In this document: piece by piece, positions 44,387 to 54,990 of the stretch
How positions within the stretch are numbered: the first letter of the stretch is position 1
Layout of the letters: every line of letters starts with the position of its first letter
Assembly: GCF_017897595.1 (NCBI RefSeq)
Contig: NZ_JAGKIK010000008.1
Coordinates: 62,001 to 126,000 of the forward strand
Origin: Aquimarina sp. U1-2
GTDB taxonomy: Bacteria > Bacteroidota > Bacteroidia > Flavobacteriales > Flavobacteriaceae
Direction of reading: 5' to 3'
DNA length: 64,000 nt
Position numbers and translations under genes: made by a program
Notes under the pieces: model-generated
What the model saw: only the letters and a program-made list of their open reading frames with translations
What the model was told of the DNA's origin: nothing
Database searches by the model: none

Positions 44387-47300
44387 TTACTTTTTAATAA
44401 TTTTATATTCTGAAATTTTGTCTCCTTCTGTTAATCTAACAATGTATATTCCAGAAGTTAAATCATAGGTCTCTACTATAATTTCATTTTCCTCTTTACT
44501 CGCCTTTTTAGAGTGTACCAGAATTCCATTAAACGAATACAGGTCAACCTTTTTAATTGATTCATTCATTGTATCAAATTTTACATGCAATACATCCTCT
44601 ACTGGATTGGGGTGAATAGATACAGATTTAAGACGTATTGACTCCTTATTTGAATTTATGATATTTGATGGCGTATAACTAGGATTTGTAGCCAATTCAA
44701 TTTTATCTATAGGAGTTCCATCTTCTCTCATATAAATACTGAAAGTATGTATTCCTGTGCTAGTAACATTAAATGTAAATCCAGCCTTTGACCATGTCCA
44801 TTCAGTAAGTGCATCTGGCATATTCCAATCGGCTATCAAGACGTCATCAAATGCTGGTATTATTGAATTGTCTGCACCATTAGGTGATTTTTGTCGTATC
44901 CAAATATAATGTGTTCCTGTTTGTACAAAATCTATGACAAAATCAAGTCTTGGACCATTTAAAGTTCCTGCAGAATTGATATTACCATTATCTGGCACTA
45001 TCATAAAATTGCTATTACTAGCAGATGCATCATTTTGTTGTTGCCATGACATCGAAGCAAATGATCCTGTACCATTGGATTGAGAAGTAGCTTCTTCTGC
45101 TTCCATAGAAACAAGTCCGCTATCATCCTGCGTAAAATCTGCCTCAGAACCACCACCAGAAGTAGTAATACGTAATCTATCGAGGTTAGGCCCTCCATTA
45201 AATGTATTATTGGCAACCAAGCGAATCGTATTTGCGCCTTCAGTAATTGCAGCTCCGGTGAACGAGGTAGTAGCAGGAGCACCCCATCCATCAGACGAAG
45301 GAAAATCTAAGGTTCCCACTAAAATTCCGTTAATGAATAAATCACAAATCCTGTTTTGACCACTTCCGTTTGTGTATCTAAATTCTAGGTTTGCCGATGA
45401 TCCTGAAAGATTTGTTGTCCATTCGGCATAAGAATTATTCCCACCGTAATCTACATAGCCAGTTCCTGTAAACCACGTACCTACAGACTGTGTTGAAGTT
45501 CCTGATTGTGTCGTAAACTCTTCGGCTTCTATATCAATAGCATCTCCTGGGCTGCCCCCATCACCAGATGTTGACACAGACAAAGCAGAACTTCTTGAAG
45601 ACTCGTTACCTGCGGCATCTCTGGCCGATACTGTAATTGCATATGTAGTATTTGAAGACAAACCGCTTACGGTAGTATTATTATCGGTCGATCTTTTATT
45701 ATAAACACCATCGATATAGATGCTATAATGATCCACACCAACATTATCTGTCGATACATTCCAATCTAGAACAAAACTGGTTTCTGTAATTGAAGAAGAC
45801 ACTAATCCATTAGGCACCGTAGGTGCTTGTGTATCTTCGCCAGGAGAGCTAGAATCTTCTATATCTATACAATAATTATCTACCAATAAAACGTCTGAAG
45901 AAGTATATGCCCAAACATTTATACTTGCTGTTCCTGCAGGAGCATCTAATTGCACGTAATACTCTTGCCAGTCGGTACTTGCTATACGCGTATTTATTGA
46001 AGCAATCGTTTCACCGGCAGCATCTTTAAAATCAAATCCAGAACCAGACCAGCCCGCGGTAGCGTTTACTTTGGCACTAAAACGAACTACAACATTCGTT
46101 CCGATCGACAAAGGTTGAGAAAACTTTTGTTCTATTCCTGATTCTCCTGTTAATTGTAGAGCATTGCTCCCTTCGATAGCGTCGGTAGTGGTCGTTGGAT
46201 TTCCAGAATTTGTAGTCCAATTGGAAAGACCAGACTCAAAGCTATGATTTCTTAACAATGAAGAACATGTAAGATCCACCACGGTTACATTAACATTAAA
46301 GGTTTTGTTTCTATCCTCGGTAGTAGCTTTTATCTGTGCACTACCAATGCTAACTGCAGTAACTTTTCCATTTTCATCAACAGTGGCTACTGCGGTATTG
46401 TTAGAGGACCAATTTACTTTATCGTTAGATGCATTTTCTGGTTTTACAATTGCCGTTAATTGTTTTGTTCTTGCTATAGGCATAGTCAAAGACGATGGTG
46501 TGACTTCAACACTGGTTACGGGTATAAATTCTCCTCCAATGATCACTTCTTTATCAGCACCTGCAGTTGGTATACTTCTTCTACCTTTATCATCATATGC
46601 AACCGCTGTAATTAAAACTCTTGTTTGAGGACTTACTTGTGGATCCCATTCTAGTCTGAAACTATTGCCTTTATCAGAACTTCTTCCTATAAAATGCCAA
46701 TCATAATAATAATCTACATAACGAGTATCTGATGAAGCGTTTGAAGTTAAAGTCGCTGTTCCTTCAGGCAATTCTTGTTCGTTAGTTAAATTTAAAGATA
46801 GCGTTGGTCTCTCGTTTAATCTATAACTTGTTGCATTTGGTTTAGCCTTTGCTTTAACAAACCCTGTGGTATAAGCCATATGGTTATTTTGTTGTTGTAC
46901 TGTGAACTCCCCACCTTGTATACTAAAACGATTGTAGGTTTTTCTTTCTGTTCCTGGCCAAGCTCCTATTGTTCTTAGATCTGGATATGATTCTGCTTGA
47001 GAATAGAATTCAGAAAAAATACTATTAAAAAACCAGTATCCTGTATTAAAAGTTGCTGAGAAATAGGATGTATGTCCTATAAAACTTTCTGAAGAATAGA
47101 CCATACTATTATAATCACTTGTAAGGTATGAATTAGGTGTAAATATCCAATCATCATATCTCTCTCCTAATCCAGATATAAAAACCATACTCATTTGATT
47201 TCCTCCCAAGATATAGTTATAAGAGTTATGCATTAAGTCTAAATATTTCTTATCATTAGTCAATTCATAAGCGATAGGTACTAAAGTCATTCTAGAAGTA

Positions 47301-49264
47301 TTAGGCCCTCCCAACTGTATAAATTGAGGATCTTCTATTGGTTGTCTGAATGCGTTATCCTGTATTTCGCGAACTTTATTCGTTTCTACTGAATTAATCA
47401 CGTAATCTCTAATCGTATTTTTAAAGGACAAATCAAGATTAGGATGGCCATTAGGTAACAAAGCATAAATCCCGGCAGCAACATCTATATCGTTTGGATT
47501 TGCCCATTCACCATCTCCTTTATCAGGATCCCATGTAAATTCTTCTTTAAAAATTGTTTGATATTTAGCTTCACCAGTGGCTTTATATAAAGCTGATGCT
47601 GCAAATGCTCGAATTCTTCTCACTGCGCTTTTATAGGTATCTGTTACCAAACCTATATTCTTCTCAGACCATTCAAAAGCGTCCTTTGCCTCTACAATCC
47701 AAGACGCAGCCTCTGGATGATTACCAGAATTTGTTAATTGATAAAACTCGTTTAAACATGCAGCGTAATAGGCAGAATTTCCAGCGTGATAAAATGTCAT
47801 TCTCGGATCCTCTCTAGCTACATACCAAGTTCTGTCGTCCTCCCAGGCAGGGGTTCCATTTCCATCGGTTACTCCGTCACGACCAACATACAATGGTACT
47901 CCACCGCTACCTCCAGCAGATTTAAGGATTTCTCTTGATCTTTTACCGTATTTTACCAACCAACTTGCTTCATCTAGGAGATCAGGAATACCATTATTCC
48001 CTTCATCAATCCATGAATCACTTTCGAATCTTTTATACCGATTCCCTATCTCACCATCTCTAAATTGATCAGGTGCTAGATCGTATAACATAAACAATAA
48101 CATGGGCACTCTGCTATGGTTATTATAACCATCAAAATCACCAGCATCAAAATAATAACCATATATTCCGCTCACATCTACAGTCCTATTGATATCAAAA
48201 GGAAAGATTAATTTATCATCCCCCTCTTTGAGACCGTGACCATCTCCCGGATTCCAAAGATTATCCCATTTCCAATTAGTTCCGTGATAATCTGCAGGAA
48301 TTACCTTACCATCATACTGTTCTTTAAAAACACCTTGTCGTTGCCAGAACAAACCCTTCATTGTGTAATAAAAAGGTTCTTTAGTACTTTCATTGCCAAT
48401 GTTAAATGCAAAAGACCTACCCATTCTATCTACTACAATTTTATATTCTCCTGGGGCAGTAACCGAGCTAAAATCACATTGCCATACATCTGCTTTGGTA
48501 TAATTACCAGTACTTCCAAAATCAGGATGTGTTGATTCTTTTACAGTCTTATCTAATCTTTTTTCGATTGTTCCGGTATAGATGGTATTGCCTGTAGAAA
48601 AATTTACAACTCGAAACTCGGTTCCGGCATAATCATCTAACTCAAGTCCTCCTTCACTGTGTGTATTCGTATTAAAATCGCCCATCCACTGAGACAAATA
48701 CGCATACTTCGGCGAATTCGTAGGAAAACCCATTTGATTTACATGAATAGTTTCTGAGCGTATCTGATCAACATTAAAGGTAAATGTAAAATCTTTTATA
48801 TTTTCAAAAACATCGTTATTTGAAATCGTATAGGTACCTCCAGGTGTCATTGACTTAGGAAGCTCAATGTAAATCCAATGACCAAGAAAAATATCTTCTT
48901 CGTTATCATTTGCATCTTCATTATTATAATCTATACCTTTTGACTTTCTACCTATGTTTACAGGTGATTGACTTGTACTGTAGAACGAATCGTCTGTACT
49001 TTTAATTTGATAGCTCGAAAGATTCATTGCTTTGGCAACATTCAAAGGCTGCCCGTAAGGGATTATATCCTCTGGCCTTTGTCCGACTCCATATGTATCC
49101 ATATGACCTTCTTCAATATACAGTAATAAAATTTTATCTGTTATTGGTGAAACTTCAATGAGATCCTGTGCTTTACTTTTATTGAAACTTAAAAAAGTAA
49201 CAACTAAAATAATGAATGCACTCCACCCATTTTTTATCGGGGTAATGATTTGTGTGTGTTTCAT
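44387..49264 (-). CDS. multidomain secreted GH9 endoglucanase-like protein with CBMs and T9SS domain
   Basis: Secreted protein of 1625 residues. Order: signal peptide (1-33), unassigned region, cellulase N-terminal Ig-like domain (about 170-290), GH9 barrel (about 295-790) with the catalytic-base motif DAGDFDGY (373-380), Ig-like (about 805-905), bacterial Ig-like group 2 (about 915-995), CBM4/9-like (about 1000-1130), fibronectin III (about 1145-1230), CBM6/35-like (about 1245-1365), another CBM-like module (about 1375-1520) and a type IX secretion C-terminal domain (about 1545-1625, IHPNPVEDVL). The acid Glu near the GH9 C-terminus could not be placed. It is probably the released or surface-bound initiating enzyme of the PUL. 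Confidence 0.85.
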   Translation of the reverse strand: MKHTQIITPIKNGWSAFIILVVTFLSFNKSKAQDLIEVSPITDKILLLYIEEGHMDTYGVGQRPEDIIPYGQPLNVAKAMNLSSYQIKSTDDSFYSTSQSPVNIGRKSKGIDYNNEDANDNEEDIFLGHWIYIELPKSMTPGGTYTISNNDVFENIKDFTFTFNVDQIRSETIHVNQMGFPTNSPKYAYLSQWMGDFNTNTHSEGGLELDDYAGTEFRVVNFSTGNTIYTGTIEKRLDKTVKESTHPDFGSTGNYTKADVWQCDFSSVTAPGEYKIVVDRMGRSFAFNIGNESTKEPFYYTMKGLFWQRQGVFKEQYDGKVIPADYHGTNWKWDNLWNPGDGHGLKEGDDKLIFPFDINRTVDVSGIYGYYFDAGDFDGYNNHSRVPMLLFMLYDLAPDQFRDGEIGNRYKRFESDSWIDEGNNGIPDLLDEASWLVKYGKRSREILKSAGGSGGVPLYVGRDGVTDGNGTPAWEDDRTWYVAREDPRMTFYHAGNSAYYAACLNEFYQLTNSGNHPEAASWIVEAKDAFEWSEKNIGLVTDTYKSAVRRIRAFAASALYKATGEAKYQTIFKEEFTWDPDKGDGEWANPNDIDVAAGIYALLPNGHPNLDLSFKNTIRDYVINSVETNKVREIQDNAFRQPIEDPQFIQLGGPNTSRMTLVPIAYELTNDKKYLDLMHNSYNYILGGNQMSMVFISGLGERYDDWIFTPNSYLTSDYNSMVYSSESFIGHTSYFSATFNTGYWFFNSIFSEFYSQAESYPDLRTIGAWPGTERKTYNRFSIQGGEFTVQQQNNHMAYTTGFVKAKAKPNATSYRLNERPTLSLNLTNEQELPEGTATLTSNASSDTRYVDYYYDWHFIGRSSDKGNSFRLEWDPQVSPQTRVLITAVAYDDKGRRSIPTAGADKEVIIGGEFIPVTSVEVTPSSLTMPIARTKQLTAIVKPENASNDKVNWSSNNTAVATVDENGKVTAVSIGSAQIKATTEDRNKTFNVNVTVVDLTCSSLLRNHSFESGLSNWTTNSGNPTTTTDAIEGSNALQLTGESGIEQKFSQPLSIGTNVVVRFSAKVNATAGWSGSGFDFKDAAGETIASINTRIASTDWQEYYVQLDAPAGTASINVWAYTSSDVLLVDNYCIDIEDSSSPGEDTQAPTVPNGLVSSSITETSFVLDWNVSTDNVGVDHYSIYIDGVYNKRSTDNNTTVSGLSSNTTYAITVSARDAAGNESSRSSALSVSTSGDGGSPGDAIDIEAEEFTTQSGTSTQSVGTWFTGTGYVDYGGNNSYAEWTTNLSGSSANLEFRYTNGSGQNRICDLFINGILVGTLDFPSSDGWGAPATTSFTGAAITEGANTIRLVANNTFNGGPNLDRLRITTSGGGSEADFTQDDSGLVSMEAEEATSQSNGTGSFASMSWQQQNDASASNSNFMIVPDNGNINSAGTLNGPRLDFVIDFVQTGTHYIWIRQKSPNGADNSIIPAFDDVLIADWNMPDALTEWTWSKAGFTFNVTSTGIHTFSIYMREDGTPIDKIELATNPSYTPSNIINSNKESIRLKSVSIHPNPVEDVLHVKFDTMNESIKKVDLYSFNGILVHSKKASKEENEIIVETYDLTSGIYIVRLTEGDKISEYKIIKK

Positions 49265-49676
49265 AAATGTAGTTATTTTGGTTAATGAATTACAAAATTG
49301 ATAGTATTTCGTTATTCATACAAGTAGGATTTTTACATTAACATGTACAAAATTGTCAACGATTCTTGAATAAAATTTAAATATCTTCAATAAACTCATG
49401 TCAATTATGGTAATACCATAATCTGATAATGATTGACTTTTAAAAACATGGGTAATATCTTCATATTTTGTGTTATCTATTATCTACATAATTATCTAGA
49501 GGTAAAACCTAAGGGTTCCCTATTTTTTTTCCCCTTTTATGAAAGAATTAGGCAGAGGTGAAAATTTACAATAAAGGGATCCGGTATATCGAAATCGTAT
49601 CATATATTGATTAAAATATATCATCAAATAACTTTCTGAAGCTGTACATTTCGGTTTCCTTTTTAGTATTCCGAAT
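49265..49676. other. 412-bp divergent control region of GH9 and GH116
   Basis: AT-rich gap between leftward GH9 and rightward GH116. It contains a candidate operator pair at 49325-49358. No gene and no consensus TAnnTTTG box were recognised. Confidence 0.5.
49325..49358 (+). promoter_or_regulatory. candidate operator, two degenerate half-sites 21 bp apart
   Basis: TAGGATTTTTACA (49325-49337) and TACAAAATTGTCA (49346-49358) match the 13-mer TACTATTTTGTCA at 9 and 10 positions and are spaced exactly 21 bp, as at 42968-43001. The region is AT-rich, so chance similarity is not excluded. Confidence 0.25.
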
Positions 49677-52364
49677 ATGAAATATTATCTACATCTACAA
49701 CAGAAAGCTTTTACTTTATTATTTTTTTTATCTTTTCTTAATTTATCCTTTGCACAGGAAAATCTAGTATTAAAACCTGATGTTTATAAGCGGGACTACA
49801 GAGTTAGAAGTGGAGTTGCTCTAGGAGGATTAGGCACCGGAAGTATTGAATTGAGAAAGGATGGAAACTTCTACAACTGGGCTATCTTTAATAATTATCC
49901 CTCTGGTTCTGGTTCTATTTTGGATTTACCCGTTAAGCCTTTCTCGAATGACCAAAATGCGTTTTTGTTTTTCCTTGTGAGATACAAAGAAGAAGGAAAA
50001 CAACCCAAAATTAAACTGCTGCAGCTTACCAACGGGATTGATCAGGGTGGATTACAAGACGAAAGTCCGATCTATTATTTTCCATGGTTAACGGCTATTG
50101 AAAAAATTGAATACAGCGCGAGATTCCCTTTTGTCACTATGAAATTTACAGATAGTGAAATGCCATTTACTGTTTCTTTAAAGGCTTTTTCACCCTTTGT
50201 ACCCCATAACCCAGACGACTCTAGCATTCCCGCTATTTATTTTGATTTTACAATCGATTCAAAAATAGAGACTCCCATAGAGGTTGAAATCATAGCAACA
50301 CAAAGAAATCTAATTGCTTTTGATCTTGGAAAGAAATTTTTTAAAACCGCAATACAAAAAGATACAGATTATACGTTTATCAAACACGATGTAGGAGGAG
50401 TGAATCAATCACATGACACCTATGGTCAAATGGGGTTGGGAGCGCTTGGTAACCAAGATGTTTCGTATTACTCGGGATGGGCACATAGACACCCGTTTAT
50501 GGAAAAACTTCTCGTATCGTCTACACTAGAAAATATTGATGACACCAAAAATCGAAACAAAACCGCTCCAGATGGGTCGCTAATCGCCTACACGGGTAAA
50601 GACAATAACCAGGTTTTGAAAAGTTCGGTCGCAATAACAAAGACTATACCTGCCGGAGAGTCTGTAAAAGCAAACTTTTTTATGACATGGTATTTCCCAA
50701 ACGCTTATGGAGCAATACAAAGAAAAGCAAATAAAAAAAATAATACATTATTAACTAACGAACAAGGTTATGAAATCCTCTTGAAAAAGACTGAAAAAGT
50801 CGGGAAATACTATGAAAATAACTTTAAAACGATCGACGAGGTTAATACCTACATTATCGACAACAGAAAAAAATTAGTACATCAAACTGAAAAGTTTGCA
50901 ACAGATTTTTACAACAGTTCTATCAACGTGGGCATCCTAGATCAGGTAAACTCGCAATTCAACACCTTGATCACATCGAGTCAATTTGATAAGGCAGGCA
51001 GGTTTGCCATTCAAGAAGGGATGACTTCAAATCAGGCTTGGGGTCCATTTGCAACTACCGATGTTTCATTATATGGATCAGTGATGCTAGTGTCGTTGTT
51101 TCCAGAATTGCAGAAATCAATGATGAAAGCTCATAAAACACTTCAAACCGATAAAGGAGAAATTAACCATGGTTTGAGTTTTGACCTTGGCAAAAACAAA
51201 AATGGAACCTTTGGCGTGTATGAGCGTGTAGATTTGGCTCCTAATTATATACAACTTGTCCTTAGAGATTATCTATTCACAAATGACAAACAATATCTCA
51301 AAGAGATGTGGCCTTCGGTAAAACTGGCAATAGATTACATATTGAAAGAATTGGATAAAGATGGAGATGAAATGCCTGACATGCATGGTATTATGTGTAG
51401 TTATGACAATTTCCCCATGTATGGTTTATCGTCTTATATAGTATCACAGTGGATTGCCGGACTTAAGATGGCAAGTATTGCTGCCAAAGACATGAATGAA
51501 GATGATCTATCTAAAAACTATGAACGTATTGCAAATAAAGGTATTTCTTTAATGGATAAAAAGTTATGGAATGGAACATATTTTCTTTTATCAAATGATT
51601 ATTTAGGAAGCAAAGGAAAAGATAAGGGTTGCTTAACCGATCAACTCTTTGGGCAGTGGGTCGCTCACCAAGCTGGATTAGGAAGATTATTTAGTCAAAA
51701 GAAGATTAAATCTGCACTTTCTACTATTTTAGACTACTCCTTTATTGAAAATACTTATTTGCGTAATTGTACCTGGCCAGAGTATCCATTATTTTACCCC
51801 ATGCATGACACCAACTTATGGATAGATCAGGCAAACACACCATGGACTGGGGTTGAATTAGCTTTTGCAGCGTTTTTGATTCGTGAAGACATGGTTGCAG
51901 AAGGAGAAAAAATTATTGAAGCTGTAGATAAAAGATATCGAAGGGCAGGATTATACTGGGATCATCAGGAGTTTGGCGGTCATTATTACCGACCTATGTC
52001 TGCATGGTCTATCATTGACGCTCTAAGTGGTTTTACTATCGTAAAGGATCACTATACCTTTGCTCCCAAAACTAGTGATCAACAATTTTCTTATTTTTTT
52101 AGTGCAAATACTGGTACTGGGAGCTTTATCAAAAATAAAAGTAATACGATAAAAATTGTAGCAAACCAAGGAGAGCTTATCATCAAATCGATATCATTGC
52201 CTACGAGCCTATTGCCCAAAGAAGTTAGTTCTAAAGTAATTGATAACAAAGGAAAAGAAATTAAACTAAAATGGACAGATAGTGTTAAAAACCCTACTAT
52301 GAAAACGGCTATCTTTTTGAATGAAATACACCTGGCCTCGGGAGAACAAATCCAAATATTATAA
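49677..52364 (+). CDS. GH116 beta-glycosidase (GBA2-like)
   Basis: Secreted retaining beta-glucosidase-type enzyme, 895 residues with a signal peptide (about 1-26). The N-terminal beta domain has GVALGGLGTGSIELRKDG (47-64), the GH116 fingerprint. In the (alpha/alpha)6 domain, Glu447 in IQEGMTSNQAWGP and Asp655 in CLTDQLFGQW occupy the positions of the nucleophile and acid/base in GH116, and DTNLWIDQANTPWTGVE follows. Known members split beta-glucosides, beta-xylosides, glucosylceramide or N-acetylglucosaminides; which applies here is open. It is monocistronic and divergent from GH9. Confidence 0.87.
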   Translation: MKYYLHLQQKAFTLLFFLSFLNLSFAQENLVLKPDVYKRDYRVRSGVALGGLGTGSIELRKDGNFYNWAIFNNYPSGSGSILDLPVKPFSNDQNAFLFFLVRYKEEGKQPKIKLLQLTNGIDQGGLQDESPIYYFPWLTAIEKIEYSARFPFVTMKFTDSEMPFTVSLKAFSPFVPHNPDDSSIPAIYFDFTIDSKIETPIEVEIIATQRNLIAFDLGKKFFKTAIQKDTDYTFIKHDVGGVNQSHDTYGQMGLGALGNQDVSYYSGWAHRHPFMEKLLVSSTLENIDDTKNRNKTAPDGSLIAYTGKDNNQVLKSSVAITKTIPAGESVKANFFMTWYFPNAYGAIQRKANKKNNTLLTNEQGYEILLKKTEKVGKYYENNFKTIDEVNTYIIDNRKKLVHQTEKFATDFYNSSINVGILDQVNSQFNTLITSSQFDKAGRFAIQEGMTSNQAWGPFATTDVSLYGSVMLVSLFPELQKSMMKAHKTLQTDKGEINHGLSFDLGKNKNGTFGVYERVDLAPNYIQLVLRDYLFTNDKQYLKEMWPSVKLAIDYILKELDKDGDEMPDMHGIMCSYDNFPMYGLSSYIVSQWIAGLKMASIAAKDMNEDDLSKNYERIANKGISLMDKKLWNGTYFLLSNDYLGSKGKDKGCLTDQLFGQWVAHQAGLGRLFSQKKIKSALSTILDYSFIENTYLRNCTWPEYPLFYPMHDTNLWIDQANTPWTGVELAFAAFLIREDMVAEGEKIIEAVDKRYRRAGLYWDHQEFGGHYYRPMSAWSIIDALSGFTIVKDHYTFAPKTSDQQFSYFFSANTGTGSFIKNKSNTIKIVANQGELIIKSISLPTSLLPKEVSSKVIDNKGKEIKLKWTDSVKNPTMKTAIFLNEIHLASGEQIQIL

Positions 52365-52716
52365 GCTTTAACTCGTTATTATAAGAGATACCTGTACAGA
52401 TTCAAAATTGCTATTTTCTCAAACCACCTCGTGTAGACTTCAAACACCTTATATCCTACGAAGGAACTATAAAAAAAGCATCAATTCGTATAATTTGATG
52501 TAACGAGCTCTAGACTCTGAGATAACATAGAGAAAATTGCCTGTCTACCTATGATAGAAAGATGTTCAAAATAGTTTTTAGGATCCTAAATCCTATGTTA
52601 TCACAAGCCTTCGAAGGATTCGTTACATTTCTTTCTTAGATCGAAACACTACTATAGACGAATTTTGAGTAGAAGAATCAAAATACATGACAAGTATAGC
52701 TAAATCGATATAAAAC
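52365..52716. other. 352-bp convergent gap with nested inverted repeats
   Basis: Spacer between the ends of GH116 and the leftward GH2 operon. It contains several inverted repeats nested around a TTTAGGATCCTAAA palindrome (52577-52590), described separately, and no gene. Confidence 0.55.
52453..52627. repeat. nested inverted-repeat structure
   Basis: Three inverted pairs: ATCCTACGAAGG (52453-52464) with CCTTCGAAGGAT (52607-52618, one mismatch), TGTAACGA (52499-52506) with TCGTTACA (52620-52627), and GATAACATAG (52521-52530) with CTATGTTATC (52593-52602). The first two pairs cannot fold at once. It could be a remnant of a miniature element or a large bidirectional terminator. Confidence 0.45.
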
Positions 52717-54990
52717 TTAAGCTAGTATATTGTCATCCTTTTTCCTTTCGAGTTTTTGATCATATTTTAAGGTATAAGAGGAATTCATTTCCTCTTTATC
52801 GACAACTTTTAAATGAAATGTAAGCTTGTTTTCGTTGGATTTTGGCAATAATACTCTTGCCGTTGGACCTTTCAAATTTTGATTAACTTTTATGTCTGAA
52901 TAGTTCCATGTCAACAATTCAATATAAGTAGAACCTATTTCTAAAATTGCCTGAATCTGTCCATCTGGAATTTCTTTATAAAAATCATTAAGTACCCAAA
53001 GTTCTGCTTCGAATATTTCTCCTTCGACCCAACCAAATTTCGAAATTTTTGCACTGGCCATGACCGTTCGACATGAATTAGCTACAGCATAAAAAGAAGG
53101 TTTTGGAATATTGGGGTAACTTATGATGCTATTATTGGCAGCTGTAGGCCATGGCTCATTAAAGCACCAATTGATAGCCATAGAGCAGTATGGCTTTTGC
53201 CTTCGGGCTTCTTCATAAATAGCTTTGTACCCCTCGCATTGAAGCCACTGGCCATTAGCTACTAGTTCTTCTAGAGTTTTGGCTTCTCCAAAATATTCAT
53301 TCAATAGGTCCAATTGCAACCAGGTATCCCCTAGCCATGCTCCAAAAGCGTGATGCGTTTCCCAACTAGTATTTCTTCTAGGAGGAAATAGTTCATTTTC
53401 GGGAATAATCTTTTTCAATATATCTACACTAGCTGGACCCGGCATACCAAACTCTGTGTAAGCAGTTGCTTTGGTATTTGAAATCCATTGGTATACCTCT
53501 TCTTTAGTCTCATTATCTTTAAATACATAATTACCATGAGCCATTCCGGCCATAGGGGCTGTAGGGATAAAAGGATTTTTTTGGTCAAGGTCATAGCATT
53601 GCTTATTCAATAATCTTAAGGCTAACGATTGATCGGTCATTCGGGACCAATCATTAAATAACTCATTACCACCACTCCATAACACATGAGATGGGTGTTT
53701 TCGTATTCTTTTAATTATCGAAGTAGACTCTTGCTCTAAAACTTTTAAATATCGAGGTGTTCCTACGTAATTATTACAAGAAAGTGGAAATTCTGTCCAA
53801 ACCAAAATTCCTTTTTCATTACAATATTCATAAAAACTCTCTTTACCAATAATCGAACCTCCCCAAGCCCTTAACATATTAAAATTAGCTTCTATTGCTC
53901 GATCTATTAATTTTTGATATCGTTTGCTTGTAATAACTCCAGGAAATATCTCTGGATTTACCCAATTCGTACCTTTACAAAATATTTCTCTCCCATTAAT
54001 TTTTATAGTTATTGGTGGATAACTTCTAGACATGGGTCTTCGTTCAAGTTCCCAAGTACCAGAGTTCATTACAAGTTCAACCTTTCTTAATCCTATCTGC
54101 TGATTTTTTACATCAATAACATTCCCTTCTATATCCTTGAGCATAAAAATTGAAGTATACAGATAAGGGTTACCTTGATCTAAAGGCCACCATAACTGGG
54201 GATTTTTCAATTCTGTGGTGATAGAATCTCCAAATTTATCTTCCTTTTCTGAAATTAAAAATCCATCTTCATTATACATACACCAAGTATATGAACAACA
54301 ATCGAGATTTTGTCCAACGACCTCTACAGTTAATATTGCGCTATCAAAATTATCGGTAAGCTCATAATCGATATAAACATCTTCTAGAATTGAATAATGT
54401 TTTACCTCCAGATGACAATGCCCCCAAATTCCTGAAGGGATTAATCTGGGATGCCAATCCCAGCCGTAACTTACTGCAGGTTTTACAGATTGAGAAGCCT
54501 GCTTGCGACCCACATCTACTCCTTTTAGTTTTGGGGCAGGATATACTATAATACTAATTTCGTTATCTTTTTCCAAATGCTCTGTAAGATCAGTAAAAAC
54601 CGGGGTAAACATACCTTCTTGTTTAAAAATCAAATGGTTATTTAACCAGATTTCAAATTGATAATCAATACCTTCGGCATAAAAATAGAGCCTGTCTTTT
54701 GCTTTTAACACTGGTTTTTTAAAAGATGTTTTGTAGATCCAAAATACATCTTCCATCCAGTCGTATTGTTTGAAATTGTCAGCCTCATAAAAAGGAGGCC
54801 AATTATGTGCCGTTGCATAATCTAATTGTACAGCTCCCGGAACCGTAGCCTTAAAAAGATCCTTTGGCTCTTGGTTTTTGGTTTCTGTAAAACCTACATT
54901 CCATCGTAAAGGTATTTTCTTGGTGGGATCTACTAAAGCTTTATTACTACTTTGAGAAATTTTCTTGAAGTTTTCAGTTATCATCTTCAT
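52717..54990 (-). CDS. GH2 beta-mannosidase-like enzyme without signal peptide
   Basis: Retaining exo-glycosidase of 757 residues, GH2 beta-mannosidase type: sugar-binding jelly roll (about 30-200, VPGAVQLDY and SYGWDWHPRLIPSGIWG are mannosidase-like), Ig-like domain, TIM barrel with acid/base Glu443 in SGGNELFNDW and nucleophile Glu513 in AYTEFGMPG, and AWGGSIIGKESFYEYC. It has no signal peptide, whereas both GH2 genes before it are exported, so it probably acts in the cytoplasm on an imported oligosaccharide. The start overlaps the upstream stop by 4 bp (ATGA); it is the last gene of its operon. Family activities also include other beta-linked sugars. Confidence 0.85.
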   Translation of the reverse strand: MKMITENFKKISQSSNKALVDPTKKIPLRWNVGFTETKNQEPKDLFKATVPGAVQLDYATAHNWPPFYEADNFKQYDWMEDVFWIYKTSFKKPVLKAKDRLYFYAEGIDYQFEIWLNNHLIFKQEGMFTPVFTDLTEHLEKDNEISIIVYPAPKLKGVDVGRKQASQSVKPAVSYGWDWHPRLIPSGIWGHCHLEVKHYSILEDVYIDYELTDNFDSAILTVEVVGQNLDCCSYTWCMYNEDGFLISEKEDKFGDSITTELKNPQLWWPLDQGNPYLYTSIFMLKDIEGNVIDVKNQQIGLRKVELVMNSGTWELERRPMSRSYPPITIKINGREIFCKGTNWVNPEIFPGVITSKRYQKLIDRAIEANFNMLRAWGGSIIGKESFYEYCNEKGILVWTEFPLSCNNYVGTPRYLKVLEQESTSIIKRIRKHPSHVLWSGGNELFNDWSRMTDQSLALRLLNKQCYDLDQKNPFIPTAPMAGMAHGNYVFKDNETKEEVYQWISNTKATAYTEFGMPGPASVDILKKIIPENELFPPRRNTSWETHHAFGAWLGDTWLQLDLLNEYFGEAKTLEELVANGQWLQCEGYKAIYEEARRQKPYCSMAINWCFNEPWPTAANNSIISYPNIPKPSFYAVANSCRTVMASAKISKFGWVEGEIFEAELWVLNDFYKEIPDGQIQAILEIGSTYIELLTWNYSDIKVNQNLKGPTARVLLPKSNENKLTFHLKVVDKEEMNSSYTLKYDQKLERKKDDNILA

